Source: Nocardioides guangzhouensis
GTDB lineage: Bacteria > Actinomycetota > Actinomycetes > Propionibacteriales > Nocardioidaceae
Direction of reading: 5' to 3'
NCBI RefSeq assembly: GCF_004519545.1
Contig: NZ_SDKM01000043.1
Location: 1-36,082 of the forward strand
DNA length: 36,082 nt
This document shows, one piece after another, positions 8,257-18,287 of the stretch. The first letter of the stretch is position 1; each line of letters starts with the position of its first letter. Position numbers and translations under genes: made by a program. Under the pieces are notes generated by a model. It was given only the letters and a program-made list of their open reading frames with translations. It was not told where the DNA came from and searched no databases.

Positions 8257-9156
8257 ATGACGAAGCGGATTCCCCACGGGGCTGTCGTCTGCGGTGTCGA
8301 CGGCTCCTCCTGCAGCAACGCGGCCCTGCTGGCCGCTGCCGACCTTGCCGGTCGGGAGCACCGGGCGCTCGCCCTGGTGCACGCCTTCGAGCCCTCCCGC
8401 GTGGTCGACGCCGACCGGTGGCGCCGGCAGCCGGGCAACGACCTGGCACTGGCCACCCTGTCCCGGCAGGAGGCGGACACGGTCCTCAAGGACGCCGCCC
8501 TCGTCGTGCGCGGCCATGCGCCCGACGTCGAGGTGGTCACGACGCTGCGCGAGGGTGACGCCCGCGAGGTGATGCTCGCCGCGGCCGAGGACGCGTCCGT
8601 CGTGGTGGTGGGCTGCCGCGGTCGCGGCGGCTTCGCGCGCCTGCCGATCGGGTCGGTCACGCTGTGGCTCTCGCAGCACTCACCCTGCCCGACCCTGGTG
8701 GTGCGCCCCCGCGAGGAGGGCGACCCCGCGGCGCCGGTCGTCGTCGGGACGGACGCGACGGACACCTCGGCCGCTGCGCTGGAGTTCGCGTTCGCACAGG
8801 CCTCGTTCCAGGGCCGCCCCCTGGTCGTGGTGCACTGCTTCGACGAGCACTTCCAGGGCGGGTACGGGCTGACCTCGATTCCCGACGAGGACCTGGAGGG
8901 GCTGCCGACCGAGCGCCTGGCCATCGCCGAGGCGACCGCCGGCCTGCGCGAGAAGTACCCCGACGTCGACGTCCGCATCGAGCTCGGCCGCGGGCCGGCC
9001 GGGCCGTACCTGGTCCGCGCCTCGGAGCACGCGGAGCTGCTCGTGGTCGGCTCCAAGCAGCTCTCGTCGTTCGCGGCACTGGTGCTCGGCGCGGTCAGCC
9101 GCTCGGTGGTCGAGCACGCGGCCTGCTCCGTGGCCGTCGTACCCGTGTCCCGCTGA
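8257..9156 (+). CDS. Tandem-domain universal stress protein
   Basis: A cytoplasmic stress protein of 299 residues with two USP domains (about 5-150 and 158-297). The first has the full ATP-binding signature G-2x-G-9x-G-S (Gly119, Gly122, Gly132, Ser133). The corresponding stretch in the second domain, GSKQLSSFAALVLGAV from Gly265, lacks the second glycine, so it may not bind nucleotide. The length and two-domain form match Rv2623-like USPs of the mycobacterial dormancy regulon. The ATG at 8257 has GGCTGGAGGC just upstream; the open frame reaches 8221 without support. A DosR-box-like palindrome precedes it. Family assignment is secure. Confidence 0.92.
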   Translation: MTKRIPHGAVVCGVDGSSCSNAALLAAADLAGREHRALALVHAFEPSRVVDADRWRRQPGNDLALATLSRQEADTVLKDAALVVRGHAPDVEVVTTLREGDAREVMLAAAEDASVVVVGCRGRGGFARLPIGSVTLWLSQHSPCPTLVVRPREEGDPAAPVVVGTDATDTSAAALEFAFAQASFQGRPLVVVHCFDEHFQGGYGLTSIPDEDLEGLPTERLAIAEATAGLREKYPDVDVRIELGRGPAGPYLVRASEHAELLVVGSKQLSSFAALVLGAVSRSVVEHAACSVAVVPVSR

Positions 9157-9161
9157 GATCA

Positions 9162-9192
9162 GGCGTCCCCCGAGGACTGTCAGGAGACGCCC
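9162..9192. terminator. Possible bidirectional terminator between convergent genes
   Basis: GGCGTC near 9163-9168 pairs with GACGCC near 9187-9192, with imperfect inner pairing, between the convergent USP gene and the small minus-strand gene. It overlaps the last codons of the latter. No T-run. Confidence 0.3.
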
Positions 9193-9434
9193 TCGACCCA
9201 CTCGTGGGAGACCGGCAGGAAGTCGGTCGACTCGACCACCCGGCACGCGATCGGCCCGTCCGGTCGCCAGCCCTCGGCATCGGCCTCACGCTTCGCGATG
9301 ACGACCGCGTGCGCCTCGTCGGTGGCCTCGCCACGCCAGTGGTAGGTCGCGTCGTCGGCCATCGGCTCGCCGGGGACGTGGTGGCGCAGGCGCACCTCGA
9401 ACGGACGCAGCGGCGGCAGGTCACGACTCAGCAC
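9180..9434 (-). CDS. Small protein of unknown function (84 aa), probably leaderless
   Basis: I do not recognise this family. The 84-residue product is soluble, mildly acidic, with Trp residues in YHWRGEATDEAH and EGWRPDG and a C-terminal SHEWVEG; the mix of charged and hydrophobic residues and the G/C-rich third positions suggest a real gene. An in-frame ATG exists at 9452, but the GTG at 9434 is preferred because TAGGGT (9447-9442 on the minus strand), a good actinobacterial -10 element, ends 7 nt before it, giving a leaderless transcript. The TAG of that element is also the stop codon of the upstream membrane-protein gene. Function unknown. Confidence 0.6.
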   Translation of the reverse strand: MLSRDLPPLRPFEVRLRHHVPGEPMADDATYHWRGEATDEAHAVVIAKREADAEGWRPDGPIACRVVESTDFLPVSHEWVEGVS

Positions 9435-9441
9435 GGGCGAC

Positions 9442-9447
9442 ACCCTA
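9442..9447 (-). promoter_or_regulatory. -10 element TAGGGT for a leaderless GTG start
   Basis: TAGGGT read on the minus strand, 7 nt before GTG 9434. The same arrangement precedes other genes in this window (14837, 24198, 26281, 35497). Confidence 0.5.
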
Positions 9448-10491
9448 GCCATCAGCCGGCCCCGGGTTCCAGAGGCGGTGACCGGGTCGGCCGAGGCTCA
9501 CCCAGCAGAGGCCGGCCACCGGGAGCGGCAGCCAGTACTGCAGGAGCCGCCACGTGAGCACCCCGACCAGCGCGGAACCGGCCGGCGCGCCGGTCGCCAC
9601 CAGGGCCGGCACCAGCAGTCCCTCGACGATGCCGATCCCGCCCGGCGTGATCGGCAGCAGCGCCACCACGTTCACCAAGCCGTACGCCGCGATGACCAGC
9701 TCGACCGGGACCGAGGCCCCGGCCGCCGCCAGGCACACCCACAGGCAGATCGCGTCGAGCAGCCAGTTCGCCACCGCCCAGGTCATCCCGGCCCGGGTGA
9801 CCCGGCCGTCGCGGAGCGACTCGACACCGCGGGTGACCGCGGGCCCGACCACGGACCGCCAGCGCTGCGGAACCAGACGGCGCCAGAGTCGGGCCAGCCG
9901 CCCGGGAGCCCGAGGGCTCCCGGTCCCGGTCCGCGGCGCCACCTCCAGCGCGCCGACGGCCACAGCGATCGCGACGACCAGCAGCACGGTGGTGACGGTC
10001 AGCCCGGTCCGTGGCACCGACATCAGGGCACCGAGCAGCCACACCGACAGGAGGCCGAGCACCGACAGCGCGACCTGGAGCACGGTCAGCGCCAGGGCCG
10101 CGGACGCGGCGACGCCCCGATCGACCATCAGCCGGACCCGCAGCGCACCCGCGGTCGCCCCACCGCCCGGCAACGCGTGGCTGAAGCCGAAGCCCACCAG
10201 GTCGATCCGCCACTGGGTCCCGAACCGGAGCCGGTCGCCGCGCGGCAGCAGCACCTGGGTGAGGCCCGTGTACGCCGCCAGCGAGGCGACCTCCAGCGCC
10301 ACCGCGAGCGGCAGCAGTGCCCAGACCACGTCCTGCAGCACGGCCAGGTCGTTGCGGGCGCTGGCCAGTGCCGGGAGCACGCCGTACTCCACCGCCGCGA
10401 CGGCCACCACGACCGCGCCGGCGCCCCTGACCCAGCGCCAGGCGGCGGAGACCACCACCCGGGCGTCCCCGGTCGGCGGCACCGGTGGCAC
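9445..10491 (-). CDS. Lysylphosphatidylglycerol synthase TM-domain-like (UPF0104) membrane protein
   Basis: An integral membrane protein of about 348 residues with seven to eight hydrophobic segments. It shows the family's features: YTGLTQVLLPRGDRLRF near the start, GFGFSHALPGGGATAGALRVRLM, and NVVALLPITPGGIGIVEG near the C-terminus. It corresponds to the membrane part of MprF/LPG synthase without the cytosolic aminoacyl-transferase domain; such stand-alone proteins are usually proposed to be lipid flippases or transport proteins, and their function is open. The start is uncertain: the frame is open to 10581, but that would overlap the DUF1918 gene, so GTG 10491, 6 bp after the DUF1918 stop, was taken. 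It probably shares the DUF1918 transcript. Confidence 0.75.
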   Translation of the reverse strand: MPPVPPTGDARVVVSAAWRWVRGAGAVVVAVAAVEYGVLPALASARNDLAVLQDVVWALLPLAVALEVASLAAYTGLTQVLLPRGDRLRFGTQWRIDLVGFGFSHALPGGGATAGALRVRLMVDRGVAASAALALTVLQVALSVLGLLSVWLLGALMSVPRTGLTVTTVLLVVAIAVAVGALEVAPRTGTGSPRAPGRLARLWRRLVPQRWRSVVGPAVTRGVESLRDGRVTRAGMTWAVANWLLDAICLWVCLAAAGASVPVELVIAAYGLVNVVALLPITPGGIGIVEGLLVPALVATGAPAGSALVGVLTWRLLQYWLPLPVAGLCWVSLGRPGHRLWNPGPADG

Positions 10492-10496
10492 CCCGG

Positions 10497-10700
10497 TCAG
10501 TCCGGCATCAGGTGCGGGTAGTGGTGAACGACCGAGCCCGGCCCCGGGAACACCAGGGACTCGTGCCCGTCGTCCTCCCACCGGACGAGGTACGGCGGGG
10601 ACCCGTCGTCGTGCCGCACGCCGATGACCTCACCGCAGCGGACGGGGTCTCCCACGTGCGTGCCGTTGACGACGAGGCGGTCGCCGACTGCTGCGAACAT
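10497..10700 (-). CDS. DUF1918 small protein (Rv0569-like)
   Basis: A complete 67-residue DUF1918 protein, recognisable by VGDRLVVNGTHVG, a central V(I)GVRHDDGSPPYLVRW and FPGPGSVV, which parallel Rv0569, a DosR-regulon member of M. tuberculosis (recalled from its sequence). The fold is likely a small SH3-like beta barrel; the molecular role is not established. The ATG at 10700 has an excellent ribosome site (GAGGAGG, 7 nt away). It is divergent from the DUF1876 gene, with a shared 150-bp intergenic region holding a perfect 14-bp palindrome. The downstream membrane-protein gene begins 6 bp after its stop. Confidence 0.88.
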   Translation of the reverse strand: MFAAVGDRLVVNGTHVGDPVRCGEVIGVRHDDGSPPYLVRWEDDGHESLVFPGPGSVVHHYPHLMPD

Positions 10701-10780
10701 GATCGCCTCCTCACGTCGTCTGCTGCTTCGAGACTCTCGCTCGCCGGGCCCGTCCCACAGGGGCGGAGGGCCCCCGGCCG

Positions 10781-10794
10781 GGGCCGTTCGGCCC
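10781..10794 (+). promoter_or_regulatory. DosR-box-like palindrome between DUF1918 and DUF1876 genes
   Basis: GGGCCGTTCGGCCC, a perfect inverted repeat around a central TT. It ends 57 bp before the DUF1876 ATG (10851) and starts 81 bp before the divergent DUF1918 ATG (10700), so it could serve both. A GAGACT sequence (10819-10824) 24 bp downstream could be the -10 element, which would centre the box near -43, as for known DosR sites. Confidence 0.55.
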
Positions 10795-10850
10795 GTGTGG
10801 TCCCGGTCCCGCCCGCCGGAGACTGGAACGGACGCGGAAGGGAGACGACC

Positions 10851-11201
10851 ATGCCCGGAAGGGAACGCGCGACCACCTGGTGGGTCGAGCTGGTGCTCGG
10901 CGAGTCGGAGGGGGTGACCACGGCCGAGGCCCGCCTGCGGACCCGGCGGCCGACGCCGCTGACCGAGCGGGGCGAGGCTCGGCTGAGCCCCCGCGACAAG
11001 GACGTGCCCCTGCTCGGGCTGGAGGTCGCGGTGGCCCGGGCCCTGACGGCGCTGGCCGAACGGCTGGCCGCGTGCGCCGACGCCGACCTGGGCGGGGCTG
11101 CCCACGGGTCGGCGTCGGTGGTCGTCCTCGAGGCCGAGGCGCCGGCGCCCTGCCCGAGGGCCCCCGACGACGCGCCGGCGTACGGGAGGTATCCGTCATG
11201 A
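10851..11201 (+). CDS. DUF1876 protein (Rv1738/Rv2632c-like)
   Basis: The 116-residue product matches the DUF1876 family over residues about 8-85: WWVELVLGESEGVTTAEARL, then ARLSPRDKDVPLLGLEVAVARALTALAERL, where mycobacterial Rv1738 has a near-parallel pattern. Rv1738 is among the most strongly DosR-induced genes and its structure was reported to resemble ribosome hibernation factors; a ribosome-related role is therefore plausible but not shown. A 30-residue acidic, Ala/Pro-rich tail is extra. The ATG has GGAAGGGAG upstream. The stop overlaps the aldolase ATG (ATGA), so the two are translationally coupled. Confidence 0.85.
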   Translation: MPGRERATTWWVELVLGESEGVTTAEARLRTRRPTPLTERGEARLSPRDKDVPLLGLEVAVARALTALAERLAACADADLGGAAHGSASVVVLEAEAPAPCPRAPDDAPAYGRYPS

Positions 11202-12229
11202 GCACCACTTCCACCGAGACCGCACGGGCGCTCGTGGCACCCGGCAAGGGCATCCTGGCCGCCGACGAGAGCAACCCGACGATGGCAAAGCGGCTGGCCA
11301 CGATCGGACTCGAGTCGACCGCCGACCGCCGGCTGGCCTACCGCGAGGTGCTGCTCACGACGCCGGGGCTGGGCGAGCACGTCAGCGGCGTCATCCTGTA
11401 CGACGAGACGATCCGGCAGCGCACCGGCGAGGGCCTCACGTTCCCCGAGGTGCTCGAACGGGCCGGCGTGGTCCCCGGCATCAAGGTCGACGCCGGCACC
11501 ACTCCCCTGGCCGGCTTCCCCGACGAGGTGGTCACCCAGGGGCTCGACGGGCTGAGGGTCCGGCTCGCGGAGTACGCCGCCCTGGGCGCGCGGTTCGCCA
11601 AGTGGCGCGCCGTGATCCGGATCGGCGAGGGCCGCCCGAGCCCGACCTGCGTCGACGCCAACGCGCACGCGCTGGCCCGGTACGCCGCGCTCGCGCAGGA
11701 GGCAGGTCTGGTGCCGATCGTCGAGCCCGAGGTCCTCATGGACGGGCCGCACACCCTCGAGACCTGCGCGAGCGTCACCGCGACGGTGCTGCGCCGGGTC
11801 TACGACCAGCTGGCCGACCACCGGGTGCGCCTCGACGCCTCCCTGCTCAAGCCGAACATGGTGCTGCCCGGCACCACCTCGACCGACCGACCCGACGACG
11901 CCGCGATCGCGGCCGCCACCGTGGCCGTGCTGCGCGACACGGTGCCCGCCTCCGTGCCCGGGATCGTGTTCCTCTCCGGCGGCCAGACCGACCGGGAGGC
12001 GACCGCCCGGCTCGACGCGATCAACCGGCTGGCGCCGCAGCCGTGGGAGCTGAGCTTCTCGTTCGGCCGCGCCCTCCAGGCGCCGGTGCTGCAGGCGTGG
12101 GCGGGCGAGGCCTCCCACGCCGAGGCCGCCCAGGCGGCGCTGCGGCACCGCGCACGGCTCAACGGGGCGGCCCGCCGGGCGTCGTACACGCCGGAGCTCG
12201 AGGACGCCGACCTCGCGACCGGCGGCTGA
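11198..12229 (+). CDS. Fructose-bisphosphate aldolase, class I
   Basis: Cleaves or forms fructose 1,6-bisphosphate through a Schiff base in glycolysis and gluconeogenesis. The protein has 343 residues. Class I features are GKGILAADES near residue 16, the KWRAVIR stretch, the EPEVLMDGPH stretch, the Schiff-base Lys218 in DASLLKPNMVLPG, and FLSGGQTDREAT. The start ATG overlaps the DUF1876 stop, with GGGAGG as ribosome site; the longer open frame to 10880 runs through the DUF1876 gene and is not real. Being metal-independent, a class I enzyme could sustain sugar-phosphate flux when metals or redox state limit the class II enzyme; that is inference. It probably follows the dormancy-type promoter at 10781. 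Confidence 0.93.
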   Translation: MSTTSTETARALVAPGKGILAADESNPTMAKRLATIGLESTADRRLAYREVLLTTPGLGEHVSGVILYDETIRQRTGEGLTFPEVLERAGVVPGIKVDAGTTPLAGFPDEVVTQGLDGLRVRLAEYAALGARFAKWRAVIRIGEGRPSPTCVDANAHALARYAALAQEAGLVPIVEPEVLMDGPHTLETCASVTATVLRRVYDQLADHRVRLDASLLKPNMVLPGTTSTDRPDDAAIAAATVAVLRDTVPASVPGIVFLSGGQTDREATARLDAINRLAPQPWELSFSFGRALQAPVLQAWAGEASHAEAAQAALRHRARLNGAARRASYTPELEDADLATGG

Positions 12230-12305
12230 GCCGGCCACGACGTCAGACGTTCTGGCTGTCCAGCCGTGCGGACGACCAGGTCGGATGACGTCCGCCGCGG
12301 GGAGG
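12230..12305. other. Convergent gap between aldolase and cation ATPase genes
   Basis: 76 bp with small inverted repeats only (for example CTGG-CTGT-CCAG near 12250-12262). A weak terminator may be here, but nothing strong is visible. Confidence 0.3.
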
Positions 12306-14801
12306 TCACCGGCTACGACGGCGCTCGCGGCCGACCGCCCACCGGAGCACGAGGCCGGGTACGGCGGCGCCGGCGACCGCGGCGGCCAGGATCGCCGGGG
12401 ACGGGGTCGCGGTGCCCAGCAGCTCCTGCAGCAGCGGCACCAGGGTGCCGAGGACCAGCAGGCCGGCCGCCCCCACGAGCGCCAGCTCGAGCCCGCGCAC
12501 GCCGGTCCGCCGCTCGGGCCGGGCCCGGATCGCCCAGGCGACGGCGAGCTGGCCCAGGCCGAGGGTCAGGAAGATCGCGGTGCGCTGCACGTGCGGCTCG
12601 GTGCTCGCGTGCACACCCACGAACAGCGAGGTGACCACGAGCAGGGTCGCGGCCAGCGCCAGTAGCCGCACGAAGGTCCGGGTGAAGATCGACGCGGACG
12701 CCGACCGCGGCGGCCGCGACATCTCCGACGGGTCCGCGGGCTCGGCTCCGAACGCCACCCCGGTGAGCCCGTGCGTGAGCAGGTTGATCCAGAGGATCTG
12801 GGCCGGCAGCAGCGGCTGCACGATGCCGAGCAGCGGGCCGGCCACCATCACCCCGACCTCGGCCGCGCCGCCGGAGACGGCGTACAGGAGGAAGGCGCGG
12901 ATGTTCGCGAAGATCCGCCGCCCCTCCTCGACCGCGGCCACGACGGTGGACAGGTTGTCGTCGAGCAGCACCAGGTCGGCGGCCTCCCGGGCGACCTGGG
13001 TGCCGCCCAGGCCGGCCGCGACGCCGATGTCGGCACGCTTCAGCGCCGGCGCGTCGTTCACGCCGTCGCCGAGCATGGCGACCACCTCGCCGTCGCCCTG
13101 GAGGTCCTCGACCACCGCCACCTTCTGCTCGGGCCGCACGCGAGCCAGCACGGTGCCGGGCGGCGGCTCGCCGTCCGCGCCGACCAGGCCCACCCGCCGC
13201 GCGATCGCGTTCGCCGTGGCCGGGTGGTCGCCAGTCACCAGCAGCAGCCGGATCCCGGCGCGGCGGGTCGCCTCGACCACCGCCGGGATGTGCTCCCGCG
13301 GCGGGTCGTCGATGCCGATCAGTCCGGCCAGCGACCACACCTCCGCTCCGTCGGGGTCGCGGGTGTCGGCCACGGCCAGCACCCGGTAGCCCTCCGCGGC
13401 CAGGCGCTCGGCGGCCGTGGCCGCGCGGGCGGCCGAGGCCGAGCCGCCGAGCAGGCCGAGCACCGCCTCGGGCGCGCCCTTGCACACGGTGAGCCGCGCC
13501 CCGGCGTCGTCCCGTGGGCGGTGCACGGTCGTCATCCGCCGGGTCTCGTGGTCGAACGGCACCTCGCTCACCCGGGGCCAGGCGTCCCGGGTGCCGTCCG
13601 CGGGCAGCCCGCCCTTGCCGGCCACCACCAGCAGGGCGCCCTCCAGCGGATCGCCGATCACCGTGGTCCCCGGGCCGTCGCCACGCAGCAGCGCGTCGTT
13701 GCACAGGACGCCGTCGCGCAGCAGCCGCGGCAGCCCGGGGTCGTCGGCGGGCCCGGCCCCGTCGGCGCCGAGCGCCGTGATCCCGCCGCGGGACGCGTCG
13801 TACCCGTGGCCGCTCACGACGTACTCACCCGCCGGCGTCCACAGCCGCTCGGCCACCATGCGCCCCTCGGTGAGGGTGCCGGTCTTGTCGCTGGCGATCA
13901 CGGTCACCGAGCCCAGCGTCTCGACCGCCGGGAGCCGGCGAACGACGGCGTTGCGGCGTGCCATCCGGTGCGCGCCGAGGGCCAGCGCCACCGCGACCAC
14001 GGCCGGCAGCGACTCCGGGACGGCCGCGACGGCCAGCGAGACGCCGACCACCGCCATCTCCGCGATGCCCCGGCCCTGGGCCAGCCCGATCACGACCACC
14101 ACGGCGGTGAGCGCGCCGACCACCCCGACCAGGATCCGGCTCAGCTGGGAGAGCCGCCGCTGCAGCGGCGTCGGCGGTGAGGGGCTGGCCGCGATCAGGG
14201 CGGCCAGCCGGCCCAACCCGCTGGCGGCCCCGGTGCGGGTGACGAGCACGTCCGCCCGTCCCCGGGTGACCAGGGTGCCGCCGTCGAGGTCCTCCCCCGG
14301 GCCGCGGTCGACCGGGACCGCCTCCCCGGTCATCATCGACTCGTCGAGCTGGAGCTGCCGGGCCTCGAGCACCTCCCCGTCCGCCGGCACGACGTCGCCC
14401 GCGGCGAGCGAGAGCCGGTCGCCGGGGACCACGTCGGCGGCGGCGACCTCCACCACCGCCCCGTCCCGCCAGGCGTGCGTGTGTGCCGGCGCCAGGTCCC
14501 GCAACGCCGCCACGGCGCGGTCCGCCCGCACCTCCTGGACCACCCCGGTGACGGTGTTGAAGACCACCACCGCGGCGATGATCACGGTGTCCGGCAGGTC
14601 GTGCAGCAGCGCGGTGAGCGTCCCTGCACCGAGCAGCAGCAGGATCATCGGGTCGCGCAGCTGGGTGCCGATGCTGGCGGCCAGGGTCCGCCGCGGCGCC
14701 GGCGGCGGCCGGTTCGGGCCGTACGACGCGAGGCGGCGGGCGGCCTCCTCGGTGGTCAGGCCGTCGGTGCCGACCGGCAGCAGGTCGCGGGCGTCACTCA
14801 T
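12306..14801 (-). CDS. P-type cation-transporting ATPase (P2/CtpF-like)
   Basis: An 831-residue membrane pump of the SERCA/PMR1-like class. It has the cation ATPase N-terminal domain (LTTEEAARRLASYGPN), the actuator TGEAVPV, phosphorylation Asp305 in SDKTGTLTEG, the hinge MLGDGVNDAPALKRADIG, and about ten membrane helices. In helix M4 the PEGLP motif is PESLP with Glu263 kept. In M6 the usual NxxxD site reads NLLTHG, so Asn673 is kept but the Asp position is His677; the transported ion is therefore uncertain (Ca2+, Mn2+, or another cation). CtpF (Rv1997) of the DosR regulon is the nearest named relative I can recall. The gene stands alone, divergent by 35 bp from the ion-channel gene. Confidence 0.9.
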   Translation of the reverse strand: MSDARDLLPVGTDGLTTEEAARRLASYGPNRPPPAPRRTLAASIGTQLRDPMILLLLGAGTLTALLHDLPDTVIIAAVVVFNTVTGVVQEVRADRAVAALRDLAPAHTHAWRDGAVVEVAAADVVPGDRLSLAAGDVVPADGEVLEARQLQLDESMMTGEAVPVDRGPGEDLDGGTLVTRGRADVLVTRTGAASGLGRLAALIAASPSPPTPLQRRLSQLSRILVGVVGALTAVVVVIGLAQGRGIAEMAVVGVSLAVAAVPESLPAVVAVALALGAHRMARRNAVVRRLPAVETLGSVTVIASDKTGTLTEGRMVAERLWTPAGEYVVSGHGYDASRGGITALGADGAGPADDPGLPRLLRDGVLCNDALLRGDGPGTTVIGDPLEGALLVVAGKGGLPADGTRDAWPRVSEVPFDHETRRMTTVHRPRDDAGARLTVCKGAPEAVLGLLGGSASAARAATAAERLAAEGYRVLAVADTRDPDGAEVWSLAGLIGIDDPPREHIPAVVEATRRAGIRLLLVTGDHPATANAIARRVGLVGADGEPPPGTVLARVRPEQKVAVVEDLQGDGEVVAMLGDGVNDAPALKRADIGVAAGLGGTQVAREAADLVLLDDNLSTVVAAVEEGRRIFANIRAFLLYAVSGGAAEVGVMVAGPLLGIVQPLLPAQILWINLLTHGLTGVAFGAEPADPSEMSRPPRSASASIFTRTFVRLLALAATLLVVTSLFVGVHASTEPHVQRTAIFLTLGLGQLAVAWAIRARPERRTGVRGLELALVGAAGLLVLGTLVPLLQELLGTATPSPAILAAAVAGAAVPGLVLRWAVGRERRRSR

Positions 14802-14824
14802 CGCCGGGTCCCCGTCCGCGTGGA

Positions 14825-14830
14825 TACGCT
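14825..14830 (+). promoter_or_regulatory. -10 element TACGCT for a leaderless GTG start
   Basis: TACGCT ends 6 nt before GTG 14837, so transcription would begin at the start codon. It lies in the short divergent gap shared with the cation ATPase gene. Confidence 0.5.
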
Positions 14831-14836
14831 GGAGCG

Positions 14837-15288
14837 GTGAGGCACGTGCACGTCGGCCGCTTCCGCATCCCGATCACCTCCGCGTGGCTGGTCCCCGCCC
14901 TGCTCACCGGTGGGCTCGTCGTGGTCGTCTCTGCCGCGGCGGCCGCGGCCATCGAGACCCAGACGGTGGGGTCGTTCGGCAAGGGGCTGTGGTGGGCGAT
15001 CAGCCTGGTGACCACGGTGGGGTTCGTCGGAGAGCCGCCCGAGACCGTCGCCGGCGCGGTCCTGTCGGCGCTCCTCATGGTGCTGGGGTTCCTGCTGCTG
15101 GCCATGGTCAGCGCCTCCCTGGCCGCGCTGTTCGTCCGTGAGGAGGAACGGCCGCACGACGAGCGGGAGGAAGACCTCGCCCGCGAGCTCCTCGAGACGC
15201 TGCGGCGCGTCGAGGAGCGTCTCGACGTCCTCGAACGGGACCTGCTCGGCCGCGTCCTGCCATCGGAGGAACGCACCTCCGACCCGGG

Positions 15289-15298
<10 letters not shown>
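14837..15298 (+). CDS. Small two-TM ion channel (Ion_trans_2-like) with an atypical selectivity filter
   Basis: A 153-residue protein: TM1 (about 17-40), pore helix and filter (about 50-70), TM2 (about 72-97), and a charged C-terminal coiled coil (about 98-140, with RELLETLRRVEERLDVLERDL). This is the layout of simple K+ channels. However, the filter reads TTVGFVGE instead of TTVGYGD: Tyr is Phe and an extra Val separates it from Gly. Ion selectivity is therefore doubtful. The GTG start fits a leaderless promoter. The 3' end overlaps the convergent PEP synthase gene by 10 bp. Its neighbours, a cation pump and stress proteins, suggest a role in ion or membrane-potential homeostasis. Confidence 0.75.
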
Positions 15299-17691
<2,393 letters not shown>

Positions 17692-17726
17692 GCCTCCATC
17701 ACACCGGGCCCGACGGTCCGTCTGTA

Positions 17727-17740
17727 GGGGCGAAGGTCGC
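17727..17740 (-). promoter_or_regulatory. DosR-box-like site before ppsA
   Basis: Read on the minus strand, GCGACCTTCGCCCC fits the G-N-G-N-C-N-TT-N-G-N-CCC pattern of the sites at 8186, 10781 and 17760, with TT facing the gene direction. It is 36 bp before the ATG, closer than the others, so confidence is lower. Confidence 0.35.
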
Positions 17741-17759
17741 CGGTCACAGGACGGTCGAG

Positions 17760-17773
17760 GGGACCTTCGGCAC
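17760..17773 (+). promoter_or_regulatory. DosR-box-like site before the single-domain USP gene
   Basis: GGGACCTTCGGCAC has the same layout as the sites at 8186 and 10781 and ends 56 bp before the ATG at 17829. The left arm also pairs with GGTCCCC (17777-17783), making a wider perfect 7-bp inverted repeat GGGGACC-N11-GGTCCCC at 17759-17783. Confidence 0.5.
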
Positions 17774-17828
17774 TACGGTCCCCGCCACGGCCGGGGCGAC
17801 AGTGGAGGTCCAGGAAGAGGAGGGACTC

Positions 17829-18254
17829 ATGCGCGAGGAGAAGCGGGTCCCGCTGGTCGTCGTCGGAGTCGACGGCTCGGACGTCTCGGAGACGGTCCTG
17901 CGGTGGGCCAGGAACCAGGCCAAGGCGACCGGGGGCAGGCTCCGGGTCGTCTTCGGGTGGCACGTGACCGACCAGTCGCGCGACGTGCCGCTGCGCATCG
18001 AGGCCGACCTCGACCGGGCCGCGGAGAGTCGCGTGGCCGAGCTGGTCGCGGCGGCCGCCCCGGACGTGCCCACCGAGCTGGTGGTGCAGGAGGCCGCACC
18101 GGTCGACCTGCTGCTGCGCGAGGCCAAGGGCGCCGACCTGCTCGTGCTGGGCAGCGTCGGGCACGGCGGCACCGGCTCCCAGCCGCGGGGCACGGTCGTA
18201 CGCACCTGCCTGGACCGGGCCCCCTGCCCGGTCGTGGTGGTCCCGGTCGGTTGA
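17829..18254 (+). CDS. Single-domain universal stress protein
   Basis: A 141-residue USP. It begins VPLVVVGVDGSDVSETVLRWA, typical of the family, and has the complete ATP-binding motif G-2x-G-9x-G-T (Gly108, Gly111, Gly121, Thr122). The ATG at 17829 follows a purine-rich AGAGGAGGG; an in-frame ATG at 17802 would lie upstream of that site and is rejected. It is divergent from ppsA with box-like operators in the gap. Its role is probably cytoplasmic stress or dormancy adaptation; the exact function of individual USPs is rarely known. Confidence 0.92.
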   Translation: MREEKRVPLVVVGVDGSDVSETVLRWARNQAKATGGRLRVVFGWHVTDQSRDVPLRIEADLDRAAESRVAELVAAAAPDVPTELVVQEAAPVDLLLREAKGADLLVLGSVGHGGTGSQPRGTVVRTCLDRAPCPVVVVPVG

Positions 18255-18287
18255 CCCCGCCGGGACGCAGCGTCGAGGACGTCGAGG

